Assembly (NCBI GenBank): GCA_035506155.1
Contig: DATJPX010000137.1
Location: 1-64,000, forward strand
Direction of reading: 5' to 3'
Length of the DNA: 64,000 nucleotides
Source: UBA877 sp035506155
GTDB lineage: Bacteria > Chloroflexota > Anaerolineae > Anaerolineales > Villigracilaceae
Part shown: positions 26,168 through 35,589 of the stretch, piece after piece
Layout of the letters: every line of letters starts with the position of its first letter
How positions within the stretch are numbered: the stretch's first letter is position 1
Made by a program: the position numbers and the translations under genes
Notes under the pieces: generated by a model
The model's database searches: none
Seen by the model: the letters and a program-made list of their open reading frames with translations, nothing else
Told to the model about the DNA's origin: nothing

Positions 26168-26784
26168 CGCGTTTCTCCCATCAGGAGGCGATACACGGAC
26201 GAACGCAGGGTGTCCTGGATGCGTTTGAGCCGTGTCTCGAGGGTATTGTCATACTGCCGGCGGCCATCCCCGGTTTCCACGATCACGCCGATCCCGTCTT
26301 TCAGCGGTTTACCCACTTGGATGCGCATCTTCAATTCTGTGGACATTCTTTCGAGCAGACCAGGCGGAAGGTTTTTTTGGGTTGCCTTGTCGGCGTGCAC
26401 CGTGGCGGAACCGGCTCCAAGCTGGAGCAATGCTTCGCGCAGCAGGCGCTGGGCAATTTCGCCGTAATCCGGATCGCGCTGGACTTCGGGGAGTTTTTCC
26501 CGGGCGGTTTCGAAAACATTCAGCAGCAATTTTTCGCGCTGCTCGAGTGCTATCGTGCGCGATTCCAGTTGGGTGATCGCGATGGTCTGGCTGTGGAGGC
26601 GTTCGGTCTCCAGCGTGGCCTGACCGATGATCTTGGCGCGTTCGGCGGATGCCTGTTCACGGGCCTGCCGCCGCAGGTCATCGGCTTTTTGCCTGGCTTC
26701 CGCAAGGATTTTTTCGGCCTCCGCCTGCGCTTGGTCCAGGACGGCGCGCTCGAGAGTCTTGATATTTTCCTCGATCGATATCAT
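26164..26784 (-). CDS. atpE: V/A-type ATPase subunit E (peripheral stalk)
   Basis: About 206 residues. A long N-terminal helix (ERAVLDQAQAEAEKILAEA, then QKADDLRRQAREQASAERAK) forms the peripheral stalk with subunit G, and a C-terminal globular domain follows (LLREALLQLGAGSATVHADK; GIGVIVETGDGRRQYDNT). The ATG at 26784 is preferred to a TTG at 26799. It lies between the F and A genes in the operon. Confidence 0.9.
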   Translation of the reverse strand: MISIEENIKTLERAVLDQAQAEAEKILAEARQKADDLRRQAREQASAERAKIIGQATLETERLHSQTIAITQLESRTIALEQREKLLLNVFETAREKLPEVQRDPDYGEIAQRLLREALLQLGAGSATVHADKATQKNLPPGLLERMSTELKMRIQVGKPLKDGIGVIVETGDGRRQYDNTLETRLKRIQDTLRSSVYRLLMGETR

Positions 26785-26836
26785 AGGTAAGCCATCCAAT
26801 CCATGCTCTTAACCAAAAAGGGTGAAAATGGAAAAT

Positions 26837-27142
26837 TCACAGCTTGACGCCAATCGCCCGCAACATGATGTCATTCAGGGATGGACGGTCGGGCCTTGGA
26901 CCTTCAGGGCCGGGGATTTCGACCACCAGGGGCACTGTGCTGCGCAATTTGAGCTGATCCATCCTCGCCTCAATCATCGCGGCGGTATCCTCGGTGACCA
27001 GGATGATCCCGGCTTCCGAATCCATCAGGGTGTCGTCGAGCGCCTGGTTCGCCTCGGCAGCGGTAGATACCGCGATCCCATGGACCCCGACCAGGGAAAA
27101 TCCCAATACGGCTTCACGATTACCGATCACCAGGATTTTCAT
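26837..27142 (-). CDS. atpF: V/A-type ATPase subunit F
   Basis: A 101-residue subunit. The Rossmann-like start MKILVIGNREAVLGFSLVGV, then GIILVTEDTAAMIE and the closing VVEIPGPEGP, are diagnostic of subunit F, which binds subunit D in the rotor. It begins 7 nt after the subunit K gene ends. Confidence 0.92.
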   Translation of the reverse strand: MKILVIGNREAVLGFSLVGVHGIAVSTAAEANQALDDTLMDSEAGIILVTEDTAAMIEARMDQLKLRSTVPLVVEIPGPEGPRPDRPSLNDIMLRAIGVKL

Positions 27143-27149
27143 GCCCGGC

Positions 27150-27587
27150 CTAACGGTTCAATACCAGGATGGCGATGATAAGTCCGTAAATGGCAATGCC
27201 TTCGGCCAAACCGACAAAAATCAGGGCACGGCCGAACGATTCGGGTTTTTCCGCGATCGCACCGACGGCTGCCGCGCCGGTGCTGCTCACCGCGATCCCC
27301 GCGCCGATGCAGCCAAGCCCCACGGCAATCCCGGCCGCCAATGTGGCAAATTGGTCGCCCGTGGCTGCCTGGGCAAGCCCGGCCGCCCTTGCGGAGGGTG
27401 GCGTAGCCAGCCAGACGACCCCAATTACCAATGCCAGCACGCCGATCATCACGTTGTAGCCTTTGAAGCCCAGGATCAATTTTTTAATAGCAATACCGGG
27501 ATTATCCCAGCGGCGATATAGAAAATAAAATACAAGCGGTGACAGGGGTATTACGGTTGCCAGTATTGCAAGAAAAATCTTCATCAT
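27150..27587 (-). CDS. atpK: V/A-type ATPase subunit K (proteolipid ring)
   Basis: A 145-residue membrane-ring subunit with about four helices. The last two form the standard proteolipid hairpin, with AAGIAVGLGCIGAGIAVSSTGAAAVG and then FVGLAEGIAIYGLIIAIL (cited in part). The ion-binding Glu is in LAEGIAIYG. The first two helices (FLAILATVIPLSPLVFYFL; MIGVLALVIGVVWLA) are not a visible repeat of this hairpin, so there is one acidic site per chain. The ion (H+ or Na+) is not certain. Confidence 0.9.
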   Translation of the reverse strand: MMKIFLAILATVIPLSPLVFYFLYRRWDNPGIAIKKLILGFKGYNVMIGVLALVIGVVWLATPPSARAAGLAQAATGDQFATLAAGIAVGLGCIGAGIAVSSTGAAAVGAIAEKPESFGRALIFVGLAEGIAIYGLIIAILVLNR

Positions 27588-27661
27588 AGATCATCTCCTA
27601 TATTTCCATAAAAACAGGCCATCTTCAAAACCAGATGCATAGCCAGGATAAAAGCCGGGGT

Positions 27662-29653
27662 TTACTTTTCCCCGGCAGTCAATGCGACCAAGGGCTCATA
27701 GGACATCCCGCCTCCTTCGAAGAATTTGCTGAAGAATTCATAATATTCGAGACGCATTGTTTGAATTCCAACGATCAAGCCTTCGAAACCGACGATGAAT
27801 AGATTTCCCAGGGCGACCACAGTCCAATAAACAATCGCACCGATGACGCCATGGGTCCCACCGAGCAAATTGGCGAGGATAAAGATCACAGCGCTCAGGC
27901 CTCCGTGGGCGACTGCGAATGCTCCTACGCGCACATAGGAAACGCTGTTGCTCAAGGAACTGATCAAGTTTTCGAACAGCTCTACAACCGCCTGGACCAG
28001 GTATGTGAACAGTCCGTCTTTGATCAATGGACGCTGCCGCGTGACGAGATGCTTAAGAGCCTCAGAGAACATGACCGCCAGAGCCGCCAGTATTACCAAC
28101 CCGACGAAAATAGATGTCGGTACGGGAAAGGACGGCAAAAGCACCGAAGCGCCAATTCCGAGCAGCGACCAATAAAACAACAAACCTGCCAGGCCATGGT
28201 GGTCAAAGATGAGCCGGCCCCAATCACGCGCCCGCCAGGCATTATAGATATTCAGCAAGTACCCCAGGCTGAGAATAATCACCCCCGCGCCGATGGCCAC
28301 TCCCAGAATCTGGTCGATCGACTTCAGCGGCTCGATCCACAATGCGCCAAATCCGAACAGCCCGCGGAAAAACTCCTCCGATCCGAATAAACTGCCGTAC
28401 AGGAGCCCAAAGACCATGGCAACCGCCCCGCAGGCCAGAATGATTGACCCCAGGCCGGACATGCTTTTGAGCGCCTTTACTTTTTTGCTGGCGAGCAGCC
28501 AGCCCAAAGCCAATAACAATAAGCCATGCCCTACATCGCCGAACATGGCGCCAAAAAGCAGGGGAAACGTAATTGTCATCAGAACAGTGGGGTCTATTTC
28601 CTCATAACGCGGCCGCGAATAGGTGGTCACTAGCGCCTGGAATGCGCCCAACAACCCCGGGTTTCGTAAGGCCACCGGCACACTGTGACTCATCTCGCCA
28701 CGCTGACTGGATGGGGTCGATTCGATCACGATATTCTTCGAAGCCTGCTGCAGCCTCTGGCTGAGCAGGCCAAGCTTGGAGGATGGCACCCACCCAACGA
28801 TCAGGTACGTGTATTGCAGTTTGCCAAAGCGGGCCATGGCATCGGCCAACATCCGACTGACGCGCACTTGCCATAACAAGGTCTGTAGTTGTTGGTCATA
28901 TACCCGGTGCAATTCCTTAATTTTTGCCTGCTGGCCTTCAATGTCTTTACCGGCTTTTTCGATCTCCGCCTGGAGTGCTTTGATAATGTCTGCCGGTGTA
29001 CCATTGTGAGCAGTCCCCAGGTCGAGCGGATTCAAGTATGCGCTGCGAGCTGCACGCTCGAGGATGCCCGCATCGGAATGAGCCCCGGTAAGCCAAACCA
29101 CTGCGCTTTCCTTTTCTTTTCGCAGGGTCAGGAATGCATGTGGAATCCTGGCCAGGCTCGTTTCAAGTCGTTCCAGATTGATGGTGGGCATACTTCCCAG
29201 GATGGAATGGATGTACAGCGGATTCCGTAAAAGGCCGATATCGAGGTCGAAACTGGCCACAGGTTCCAGCTGATGAATGTCGCTTTGCAGAGCTGCCAGC
29301 GTTTTTTGAGCCGCAGCAAGTCCATCATTGACGCTTTTGACCGCCAACTCGATCTGTTCCACCATGGGCCGGACGTTCTCAACGTCTGTCAGCATATTCT
29401 GGTCGGCCGCAATCGGTTTGCCTTCATCGACGGACAGGGCCTGCATACAAAAGAGGATCTGCCGCTCCAGCGCCGTATAGGCGACAGCACGTTCTTTCCA
29501 GGAATCGACAGGTCCCTGAGTATTATCGGAACTCAAATAACTGGCATCCACCTGATGAAAAATGCCTTGGGCAGCCAAAACTTTTGTCACTGGCAACAAA
29601 TCCTTCTCAGGAACAATCAATTGCGTTTCAGCCATTTTTTCCGGAAAGAACAT
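27662..29653 (-). CDS. atpI: V/A-type ATPase subunit I (stator, subunit a)
   Basis: A 663-residue protein. The soluble N-terminal half begins MFFPEKMAETQLIVPEKDLLPV with long helices. The C-terminal half has 7-8 membrane helices, with PLLFGAMFGDVGHGLLLLALG and the conserved Arg region NSVSYVRVGAFAVAHGGLS. GGAGG precedes the ATG. It forms the ion half-channels against the K ring and holds the peripheral stalks. Confidence 0.93.
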   Translation of the reverse strand: MFFPEKMAETQLIVPEKDLLPVTKVLAAQGIFHQVDASYLSSDNTQGPVDSWKERAVAYTALERQILFCMQALSVDEGKPIAADQNMLTDVENVRPMVEQIELAVKSVNDGLAAAQKTLAALQSDIHQLEPVASFDLDIGLLRNPLYIHSILGSMPTINLERLETSLARIPHAFLTLRKEKESAVVWLTGAHSDAGILERAARSAYLNPLDLGTAHNGTPADIIKALQAEIEKAGKDIEGQQAKIKELHRVYDQQLQTLLWQVRVSRMLADAMARFGKLQYTYLIVGWVPSSKLGLLSQRLQQASKNIVIESTPSSQRGEMSHSVPVALRNPGLLGAFQALVTTYSRPRYEEIDPTVLMTITFPLLFGAMFGDVGHGLLLLALGWLLASKKVKALKSMSGLGSIILACGAVAMVFGLLYGSLFGSEEFFRGLFGFGALWIEPLKSIDQILGVAIGAGVIILSLGYLLNIYNAWRARDWGRLIFDHHGLAGLLFYWSLLGIGASVLLPSFPVPTSIFVGLVILAALAVMFSEALKHLVTRQRPLIKDGLFTYLVQAVVELFENLISSLSNSVSYVRVGAFAVAHGGLSAVIFILANLLGGTHGVIGAIVYWTVVALGNLFIVGFEGLIVGIQTMRLEYYEFFSKFFEGGGMSYEPLVALTAGEK

Positions 29654-29695
29654 ACCGCCTCCAACAGATTATTAAACCGGTGGTGTTTTGCCAGA

Positions 29696-30778
29696 TTATG
29701 CCGTGTTGAAATTTCCCGGGTTCGTGCTTAGCAAAAGATAAGGAACAAAGTCTTCAGTTTCCATTTCGGACGATTTGGCTTCGACGAGCACGATCAAATC
29801 CTGAAGTTCCAATTCAAGCAGCAACAAATAGGCCAATGGCAGACCGATATGAAAAGGGAAACCGGTAAAGCTGGCAATAAAGCCCTTCCGGATTTGGCGT
29901 TGTAATTGCAATTCGAGTTTCGGTAATCCGTGTTCAGGTTCCTGGAGGAGTTCTTCGACGTTGTTCACCCCCGGATAAAGGCGTTCCACGATCCTGGCGA
30001 TATCGGCTCCCGCAGCAATTGCCCGGATCTCGTTATCGCGAATGCGATACCCAAAAGGCAGGGTGTAATTAATGATCTCTTCTTCCGCAAGGTGATGATA
30101 GATGCGGAATCGCATGGCCCACATCAGGTTGGTCATATCCAACCAGCGTCCCATAGTACGCAGGGTTTGAGCCCGGTCCTGGTCCGAGAGGTGGTTGACG
30201 TTGATCCAGAGTTCGCGCCAATAACCCAGATCCAGGGCAATCTCCAACGGAAAAAGACTTTGTTCTTCGGTATAGCGTTTCAGGGCATACGCGCTTGATG
30301 CGCTGTAAGGGGAATGCGGCATCCGGGCGAGGGCTGCCTCGATGGTCCCGGCCGCCATCATCTCTTCGGCTGGAATAATGCTCAAAGGGCCAAGCGGAAA
30401 CAGTATTCCCTGAACGTCTTCCCAGGTTGAGCCTGCTCCAATCCCACGCAAGACAGCCTTCAAGTTATCCAACTCGAAATGTCGAAAAAAATGGACGATC
30501 AGAGGGCGTACTGGGGCAGGCGTGGAATGAATGATCGTCAGGTATGTCCCAGCGATACGCTTCTTGATCCTGTAAATGATCTGCCTGGGATTTATCCCCT
30601 TATCATCCAGGTCCGTCAAATAAGGGCCGTAAACTGTATCTTTGAGCAAGCCAACCAGGGCAGGCAAATCAATGGCATCGGATAGCCTGGCCTCGTCCTG
30701 CAGCGTAAGCAAAGCACCGTACATCACCCGAACCCGCGAGTGAAGCGCTGCATAATCGGTCGCACGACCCGTCAACAT
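29696..30778 (-). CDS. atpC: V/A-type ATPase subunit C
   Basis: A 360-residue all-helical, funnel-shaped subunit that links the rotor to the K ring. The N-terminus YAALHSRVRVMYGALLT and the block HFFRHFELDNLKAVLRGIG match the AC39/NtpC family. It starts 5 nt after the subunit G gene ends and precedes subunit I. Confidence 0.88.
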   Translation of the reverse strand: MLTGRATDYAALHSRVRVMYGALLTLQDEARLSDAIDLPALVGLLKDTVYGPYLTDLDDKGINPRQIIYRIKKRIAGTYLTIIHSTPAPVRPLIVHFFRHFELDNLKAVLRGIGAGSTWEDVQGILFPLGPLSIIPAEEMMAAGTIEAALARMPHSPYSASSAYALKRYTEEQSLFPLEIALDLGYWRELWINVNHLSDQDRAQTLRTMGRWLDMTNLMWAMRFRIYHHLAEEEIINYTLPFGYRIRDNEIRAIAAGADIARIVERLYPGVNNVEELLQEPEHGLPKLELQLQRQIRKGFIASFTGFPFHIGLPLAYLLLLELELQDLIVLVEAKSSEMETEDFVPYLLLSTNPGNFNTA

Positions 30779-30783
30779 ATTCC

Positions 30784-31095
30784 CTATTCCTTGGCGGCTG
30801 TCTGCTCAAGCACAAAACGAACGGCGTGCTCGAAATTTCCCGCCGCCATTTTTTGGGCGTGCGCATTCTTTTCTTCAGCTTCGGCCCGAATCCTGGTACT
30901 CTCCTCCCTGGCTTGGGCACCCGTTACCAGAGAACGGGCTTCCCTCTGTGCTTCGGTTTTTGCATTTTCGATGATCGATTCGGCTTCCTGCTCGGCCAGC
31001 AGTAATAATTGTTCTGATTCTTTAATGGCATTGTCATGAATTTGCCGAGCTTCCTTCTCTATATCTAGTACTTGTTGAATTCGTTCATCATTCAT
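30784..31095 (-). CDS. V/A-type ATPase subunit G/H (peripheral stalk)
   Basis: A 103-residue coiled-coil protein rich in Ala/Glu/Lys (EKEARQIHDNAIKESEQLLL, then AEQEAESIIENAKTEAQREA). As the first gene of the operon and nearly all helical, it fits the G/H stalk partner of subunit E. The ATG at 31095 has GAGG upstream. An earlier in-frame start at 31152 adds a non-helical segment and is less likely. With this gene the operon has all nine canonical subunits. Confidence 0.82.
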   Translation of the reverse strand: MNDERIQQVLDIEKEARQIHDNAIKESEQLLLLAEQEAESIIENAKTEAQREARSLVTGAQAREESTRIRAEAEEKNAHAQKMAAGNFEHAVRFVLEQTAAKE

Positions 31096-31642
31096 ATCCC
31101 ATACCTCGTAATTGTCCGATAAATTTTTGGGCCGAGGCGAGGTTTGATCCAATATAAATAGTATATTTACCTAAATTATCGTATTATTTGCCTATGATAC
31201 CTTATTTGCATTCCAATATCAATCCCTAAATCGATAATACATGTCCATTTGGCGTCTTGAGCTATTCTAGTCGAACGACGTTGGAGGCATCTATAAGGCC
31301 GGCGGAACATTCACTGAATTCTGTTCGAAACAGCGAACAGGCTGCATTTAGGCTGCCGGGTAGATTGATTGCCTTTGGGAAACTAAAGATAGGATAGTAC
31401 AATTCGAGCAACGGTCATGAAAAGGAGATGCGCCATGTTGCACAGGAGAACCACCGTCGCCGACTTGGTCCATGGATTTATCGTTGGGGAAGCGCTGGCA
31501 GTGGCTGCGAGTCGGTGGTTTGAAACACATTCTTTCGATTACAACCCGATCCGGGAATAAAATGACCAATTTTAGAGCTTGGGCAGATTTTGGCTAAAGC
31601 ACTCCCGCAAAGGCGAACTAAAAACCGAAACAAGGAGTAATT
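31096..31642. other. Intergenic region between the ATPase operon and the membrane-protein gene
   Basis: 547 bp. The left part (31150-31250) is very AT-rich and must hold the leftward ATPase promoter. AT words occur, but no -35/-10 pair with proper spacing stands out. The rest has only a short unconvincing minus-strand frame (31348-31569) and no recognisable RNA gene. Confidence 0.5.
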
Positions 31643-32620
31643 ATGTCATCAATAGGAAATACCTGGACTTGGGCATGGTATTGGTGGGGAACACTGGTTG
31701 CACTCAATTTCATTCAGGTGATAATTTGTATTTATCTATTCATTCGTTCCAAGAAGAATAATTGGCTGTCTGATGTCAAATACCTGAGGATGATGAGAAC
31801 GATGGGCTTGATCTTCGTTGCCGTCGCTTTCTATCGCTCCATTTTTGTATCCAGTTATCTGATGCAATTGGCCTGGTTCAGTTCCGTGTTGAACAGTTCT
31901 CTTTTGATCCGCTGCTTTGCCATCTTCGCGGAGCTTAGCTTCGTTGGCCTGATCGCGAAAAGCCTGCAAAGAATGAATAAAGATGTCCCCGAACTTATTA
32001 ATACAAAAAGCAAATTTCAAACTTTCTTGCAAACCAAGACCCCCATCATCCTCTTTGTTTGTATATTCATTGCGAATATATTTGCGACCACTGCCACGAT
32101 CACAAAAATCAGTCTCCTCTTCGCCCTAGAAGAGACATTTTGGGGGATCGGGTTTGTATCCATTATTCCCATGCTCATCGGTAGTATGCGTAAGTTATCC
32201 GCGTATCGAAACACAGCCGAATGGGTCAATGTACGCCAGTTCATGGTTTTGACCATCGTAGTTGCCATATTTAGCATCGGGTATGGTCTCTTTGAGTTCG
32301 GTTTTAATTTGCCTATCGTATATTGGCCCAGCGCGATTGCCCAACTGCGAATGCCAAACCCCGATCCTGCATTCAGGTTCGGCTTTCAAGCCATTCGCGA
32401 TGCGTTTCTCATTGTCCACGAAACAAAGGATCTGACCGCTTGGGGAGGGATGGGTTTTATCATCTGGCATACGGGTTACTTTAGCCTTTGTGTCTGGATT
32501 GTCTTATTCCTCATGACCGGTCCCCGTCTTTTACATTTTCCCAAAGCCAGCGCCGAACACTGGCCAGCCTCTCCTCGGGACGGGCAGACACCAACCGGGC
32601 TCTTCAAGACAAATAAATAA
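31643..32620 (+). CDS. Multi-pass membrane protein of unknown function
   Basis: A 325-residue protein with about 7-8 hydrophobic helices, for example WYWWGTLVALNFIQVIICIYLFI, TMGLIFVAVAFYRSIFVSS and FIIWHTGYFSLCVWIVLFLM (cited in part). Polar pieces between them hold FRFGFQAIRDAFLIVHETKD. AAGGAG is 5 nt before the ATG. No catalytic motif or family is recognised. It is clearly AT-richer than the genes on either side, which may reflect acquisition. It stands alone, followed by a short hairpin at 32621-32641. Confidence 0.75.
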   Translation: MSSIGNTWTWAWYWWGTLVALNFIQVIICIYLFIRSKKNNWLSDVKYLRMMRTMGLIFVAVAFYRSIFVSSYLMQLAWFSSVLNSSLLIRCFAIFAELSFVGLIAKSLQRMNKDVPELINTKSKFQTFLQTKTPIILFVCIFIANIFATTATITKISLLFALEETFWGIGFVSIIPMLIGSMRKLSAYRNTAEWVNVRQFMVLTIVVAIFSIGYGLFEFGFNLPIVYWPSAIAQLRMPNPDPAFRFGFQAIRDAFLIVHETKDLTAWGGMGFIIWHTGYFSLCVWIVLFLMTGPRLLHFPKASAEHWPASPRDGQTPTGLFKTNK

Positions 32621-32641
32621 CCATAGCCTTGAGAGCTATGG
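32621..32641 (+). terminator. Hairpin after the membrane-protein gene
   Basis: CCATAGC (32621-32627) pairs with GCTATGG (32635-32641) across a 7-nt loop, 1 nt past the stop. No T-run follows, so termination efficiency is doubtful. Confidence 0.4.
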
Positions 32642-32660
32642 CTCTGACACAATTACGTAG

Positions 32661-32677
32661 GGCAGACTCGAACCGCC
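32661..32677 (-). pseudogene. tRNA T-arm-like remnant
   Basis: On the minus strand the 17 bases read GGCGGTTCGAGTCTGCC. This is a 5-bp stem (one G-U pair) with a 7-nt loop that fits the T-loop consensus TTCRANY. The flanks do not fold into a matching D-arm or acceptor stem, so no whole tRNA is present. It may be a relic of a tRNA gene or attachment site, or chance. Confidence 0.3.
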
Positions 32678-32817
32678 GGCATCTAAAGTAAGAGGGCGAA
32701 CTTTCGTTTGCCAACTGTATACCTATTCTTTTCCTACCGATCCTGCTGGTCGCTGCGCTCCTGGCATGTCCTAAAAAATTCAACAGGGCATACCTCCCGG
32801 CCGAATTCACATCGGAC

Positions 32818-35589
32818 TTAAGACGGCAGCGTGCTCGTCTTTCCGTCCGGGATCGGATTGATCTGGCTTTTGGATTGATCGACTTCCAGTTCGACCTCCT
32901 TCTCGAACAACCGAATGGCTACCCGAGCGACCAACGGATCGAACTGGGATCCTGAACATGCCTTGAGTTCGTCGATCACCTGCCTGGTTGTCAGCTTTTT
33001 GCGGTAAGGGCGGTCCGAGGTCATCGCTTCGATGGCATCCGCCACGGCAACGATCCTGGCCTCGATGGAGATCTGGTTCCCGGCCAGCTTGTCCGGGTAG
33101 CCCATACCATTATAGAACTCGTGGTGCTGGCGGATGATCGGAACGATGGGGAGAAAGGATGGGCTGTTCTTGACGAGGTTTCCGCCCAGATCGGCGTGTT
33201 TCTTGATGGTTTCGTATTCATAGGAGTTCAATTTGCCAGGTTTGCTGAGGATATCCATCGAAATGCCCAGCTTCCCGATATCGTGCAACAGGCTGGCTTT
33301 GCGAATCAGCTTCACTTGTTTGGGATTCAATCCCATTTTCTCCGCCAGTATGACCGCATAGGCAGTCACCCGCTTCGAATGACCGAGGACGTGTGGATCG
33401 CGCAAGTCGATGATCTCTGCCAGGGTATCCAGCAGGCCATCGTTGAGACGATCGATCTCTTCGGTGTTCTTTTCCAGGACGATGTTCTTTTCCCGCAGTT
33501 CGGTAACGGCTGCCCGGGTGCGATCCACATATTGCTTCTGGCTGATCCGCAGCAAGAAAAGAGGCACCATCATGATAAGGATGCCAAGGACTCCTTCGAC
33601 ACGATAGCCAACGATATAGGCAGTAGCGATCAATCCGATGCCCAGATAGATCGTTACCAGCCAAAGATATTGCTCCTTCCAGATCTTCCTCGGCGATTGA
33701 TGGAGGTCGATCCCGATGCCGAACGAGATCAGCCAGGTGTTCGTGATGTAAACGATCAGGACTGCTATGACGACCAGGATGGCTTGCATGGCCAGTGGAA
33801 ATGCAGCGAGCGGTTTTCCGAGCAGGTGCAGAGCCAGAAGGTAGAACATGGCTGCAATCACCTGGTTGCTGAAATTGAAAATATATTTATTGAATTTACT
33901 GTGGTATTTGATCCCGACCACCACGGCATAGATCGTACAAAGGATCACACCAGCAACCGGGCCGAACAGCAAGATACCGGCCAGGATCGGAACGGCGGAT
34001 GTGGAGAGGGAAGTCTTTCCGATATAGAGATCGATCGAGAACAATTCCGTAAGCATCACGAGCACGCTGCTGGTGAGCAAGCCCGGCCAGACTTGCAGCC
34101 AGTTGGTTCGATAGAGTTCCGGTGCAACCCGGACCAGGCTGATAAAGAGTGCCGCTGCGACCAACGCCAGCCCGCCAATGTATATATGGACCGGCTGGAG
34201 GCGATTTTCAGATTTCTCGGGGCGCAGTTTGGGACCTTCGGACGCCTGCCCGGTTTCTGGACCGACCGCCGCGGCCGTCTCCGCTTGAGCATATGTGGTT
34301 TCGGCGGCAGGAAAATCGATCTCGGCCGGGGGGGTGGAACCGGTTTGCGGTTGGGTTTCGGTCTGCCACCGGGGAGGCACCCCGGCCTTTCGGGCGTCTT
34401 CAAAGAAGTTCAAGTAGGCGTCGTTTTTATAAGCGAATGATTGGTTTCTCCCGCTCAATTTCGAATGAAAAAGGGCTGTGTCGGCATGATGGATGATCTC
34501 CTCGGCCGTCTGGGAGAAGGACTCGCGTTCAGCCAAACCGAGACTAATGGTCGCTTTGATTGGCACGACGCTCGTCGGGACGGCGAACTCGGCCTGTTCG
34601 ATCTCGCGGCGGATCAGCTCGGCACGCACAAAGGACTGCTGGAGGGTCGTTTCTGGCAGCATGATGATGAATTCCTCGCCGCCAAAGCGGGCCACGACAT
34701 CGTACTCACGCACGAGCTTCTTGAGGATATGTGCGATCCCGATCAGGACCTCGTCCCCGGCCAGATGCCCGTAGGTGTTGTTGATGTTCCGCAGCAGGTC
34801 AAGGTCGAGCATGATGACGGATAACGGCCGATCGAAGCGTTTGGAGCGGTCGAGTTCCTTCCCCAACTGTTTCATGAAATGGCTGTGGTTGAACAGGCTG
34901 GTCTTCTTGTCGATCTCCACCTCCCTCTCGAGGGAGGGGATGCGCAAAGTTTCATAGATCACGTAGAGCGGGAACAGGAACAGGATCAACGCGTAGGGGT
35001 AGAAATCCCAGACCAGGGTCAGCATGGCACCGAAGATCAACAAGGTGTAGTCCATCAACACAGGCAGGGTGTTGAAGATCCCTGAGACTTTGAAGTTTTC
35101 TCCGCGCGCCAACCAAACAATGACGCCGACAAGCAGATGATTCAGCACGGTAAAAACCCCCATACTGATCGCGATCGACAGGGCTCCCATGAAGCTGGTC
35201 AACGACCGGGTTGGGTCCAGCAACCCGAAGATCAATTGGGCCATGCACATGAGGATGATGTAGCAGGCCGTATTGAACGCCTGGATGAACCAGGGCGGCC
35301 GGTTCCAGGCCCATTCGATCAGACTGGAGATCAGGATCACGAGCAGGGTCTCGCCCAGGTTGAGATAGGCAAAAGCAAAACCGTAGATCAAGAAGCTGAA
35401 AGTGTAGTGGGAACGGTTGGTCGCCCCCACCACCTTGAAGATCAGGAATAAAGCGGCCAGCAGCGACAAAACTGCCATCATGAGGATATGGCCGGCGGTT
35501 ACCTGGAAAATCCTCCAAATGAACAGCCCCAAACCCAGGAGATAGATGACGATCAGGTAAAGTCTGGCTGGGAAGGATAACTCTCTCAT
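32818..35589 (-). CDS. Dual c-di-GMP enzyme: TM / GGDEF / TM / HD-GYP
   Basis: 923 residues. Six or more N-terminal helices (to about 215) lead to a GGDEF diguanylate cyclase domain with an intact RFGGEEFIIM active site. A Pro/Glu-rich linker follows, then a second membrane block of about eight helices (around 460-690), a short coiled coil, and a C-terminal HD-GYP domain with LLHDIGKLGI, IRQHHEFYNGMGYP and VADAIEAMTSDRPYR. Both catalytic motifs look intact, so one chain may both make and hydrolyse c-di-GMP under two membrane inputs. It appears monocistronic. Confidence 0.9.
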   Translation of the reverse strand: MRELSFPARLYLIVIYLLGLGLFIWRIFQVTAGHILMMAVLSLLAALFLIFKVVGATNRSHYTFSFLIYGFAFAYLNLGETLLVILISSLIEWAWNRPPWFIQAFNTACYIILMCMAQLIFGLLDPTRSLTSFMGALSIAISMGVFTVLNHLLVGVIVWLARGENFKVSGIFNTLPVLMDYTLLIFGAMLTLVWDFYPYALILFLFPLYVIYETLRIPSLEREVEIDKKTSLFNHSHFMKQLGKELDRSKRFDRPLSVIMLDLDLLRNINNTYGHLAGDEVLIGIAHILKKLVREYDVVARFGGEEFIIMLPETTLQQSFVRAELIRREIEQAEFAVPTSVVPIKATISLGLAERESFSQTAEEIIHHADTALFHSKLSGRNQSFAYKNDAYLNFFEDARKAGVPPRWQTETQPQTGSTPPAEIDFPAAETTYAQAETAAAVGPETGQASEGPKLRPEKSENRLQPVHIYIGGLALVAAALFISLVRVAPELYRTNWLQVWPGLLTSSVLVMLTELFSIDLYIGKTSLSTSAVPILAGILLFGPVAGVILCTIYAVVVGIKYHSKFNKYIFNFSNQVIAAMFYLLALHLLGKPLAAFPLAMQAILVVIAVLIVYITNTWLISFGIGIDLHQSPRKIWKEQYLWLVTIYLGIGLIATAYIVGYRVEGVLGILIMMVPLFLLRISQKQYVDRTRAAVTELREKNIVLEKNTEEIDRLNDGLLDTLAEIIDLRDPHVLGHSKRVTAYAVILAEKMGLNPKQVKLIRKASLLHDIGKLGISMDILSKPGKLNSYEYETIKKHADLGGNLVKNSPSFLPIVPIIRQHHEFYNGMGYPDKLAGNQISIEARIVAVADAIEAMTSDRPYRKKLTTRQVIDELKACSGSQFDPLVARVAIRLFEKEVELEVDQSKSQINPIPDGKTSTLPS

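Noticed and set aside
31348..31569. 73-codon minus-strand frame between the ATPase operon and the orphan membrane gene
   Set aside because: No Shine-Dalgarno, no recognisable motif, and composition not coding-like.
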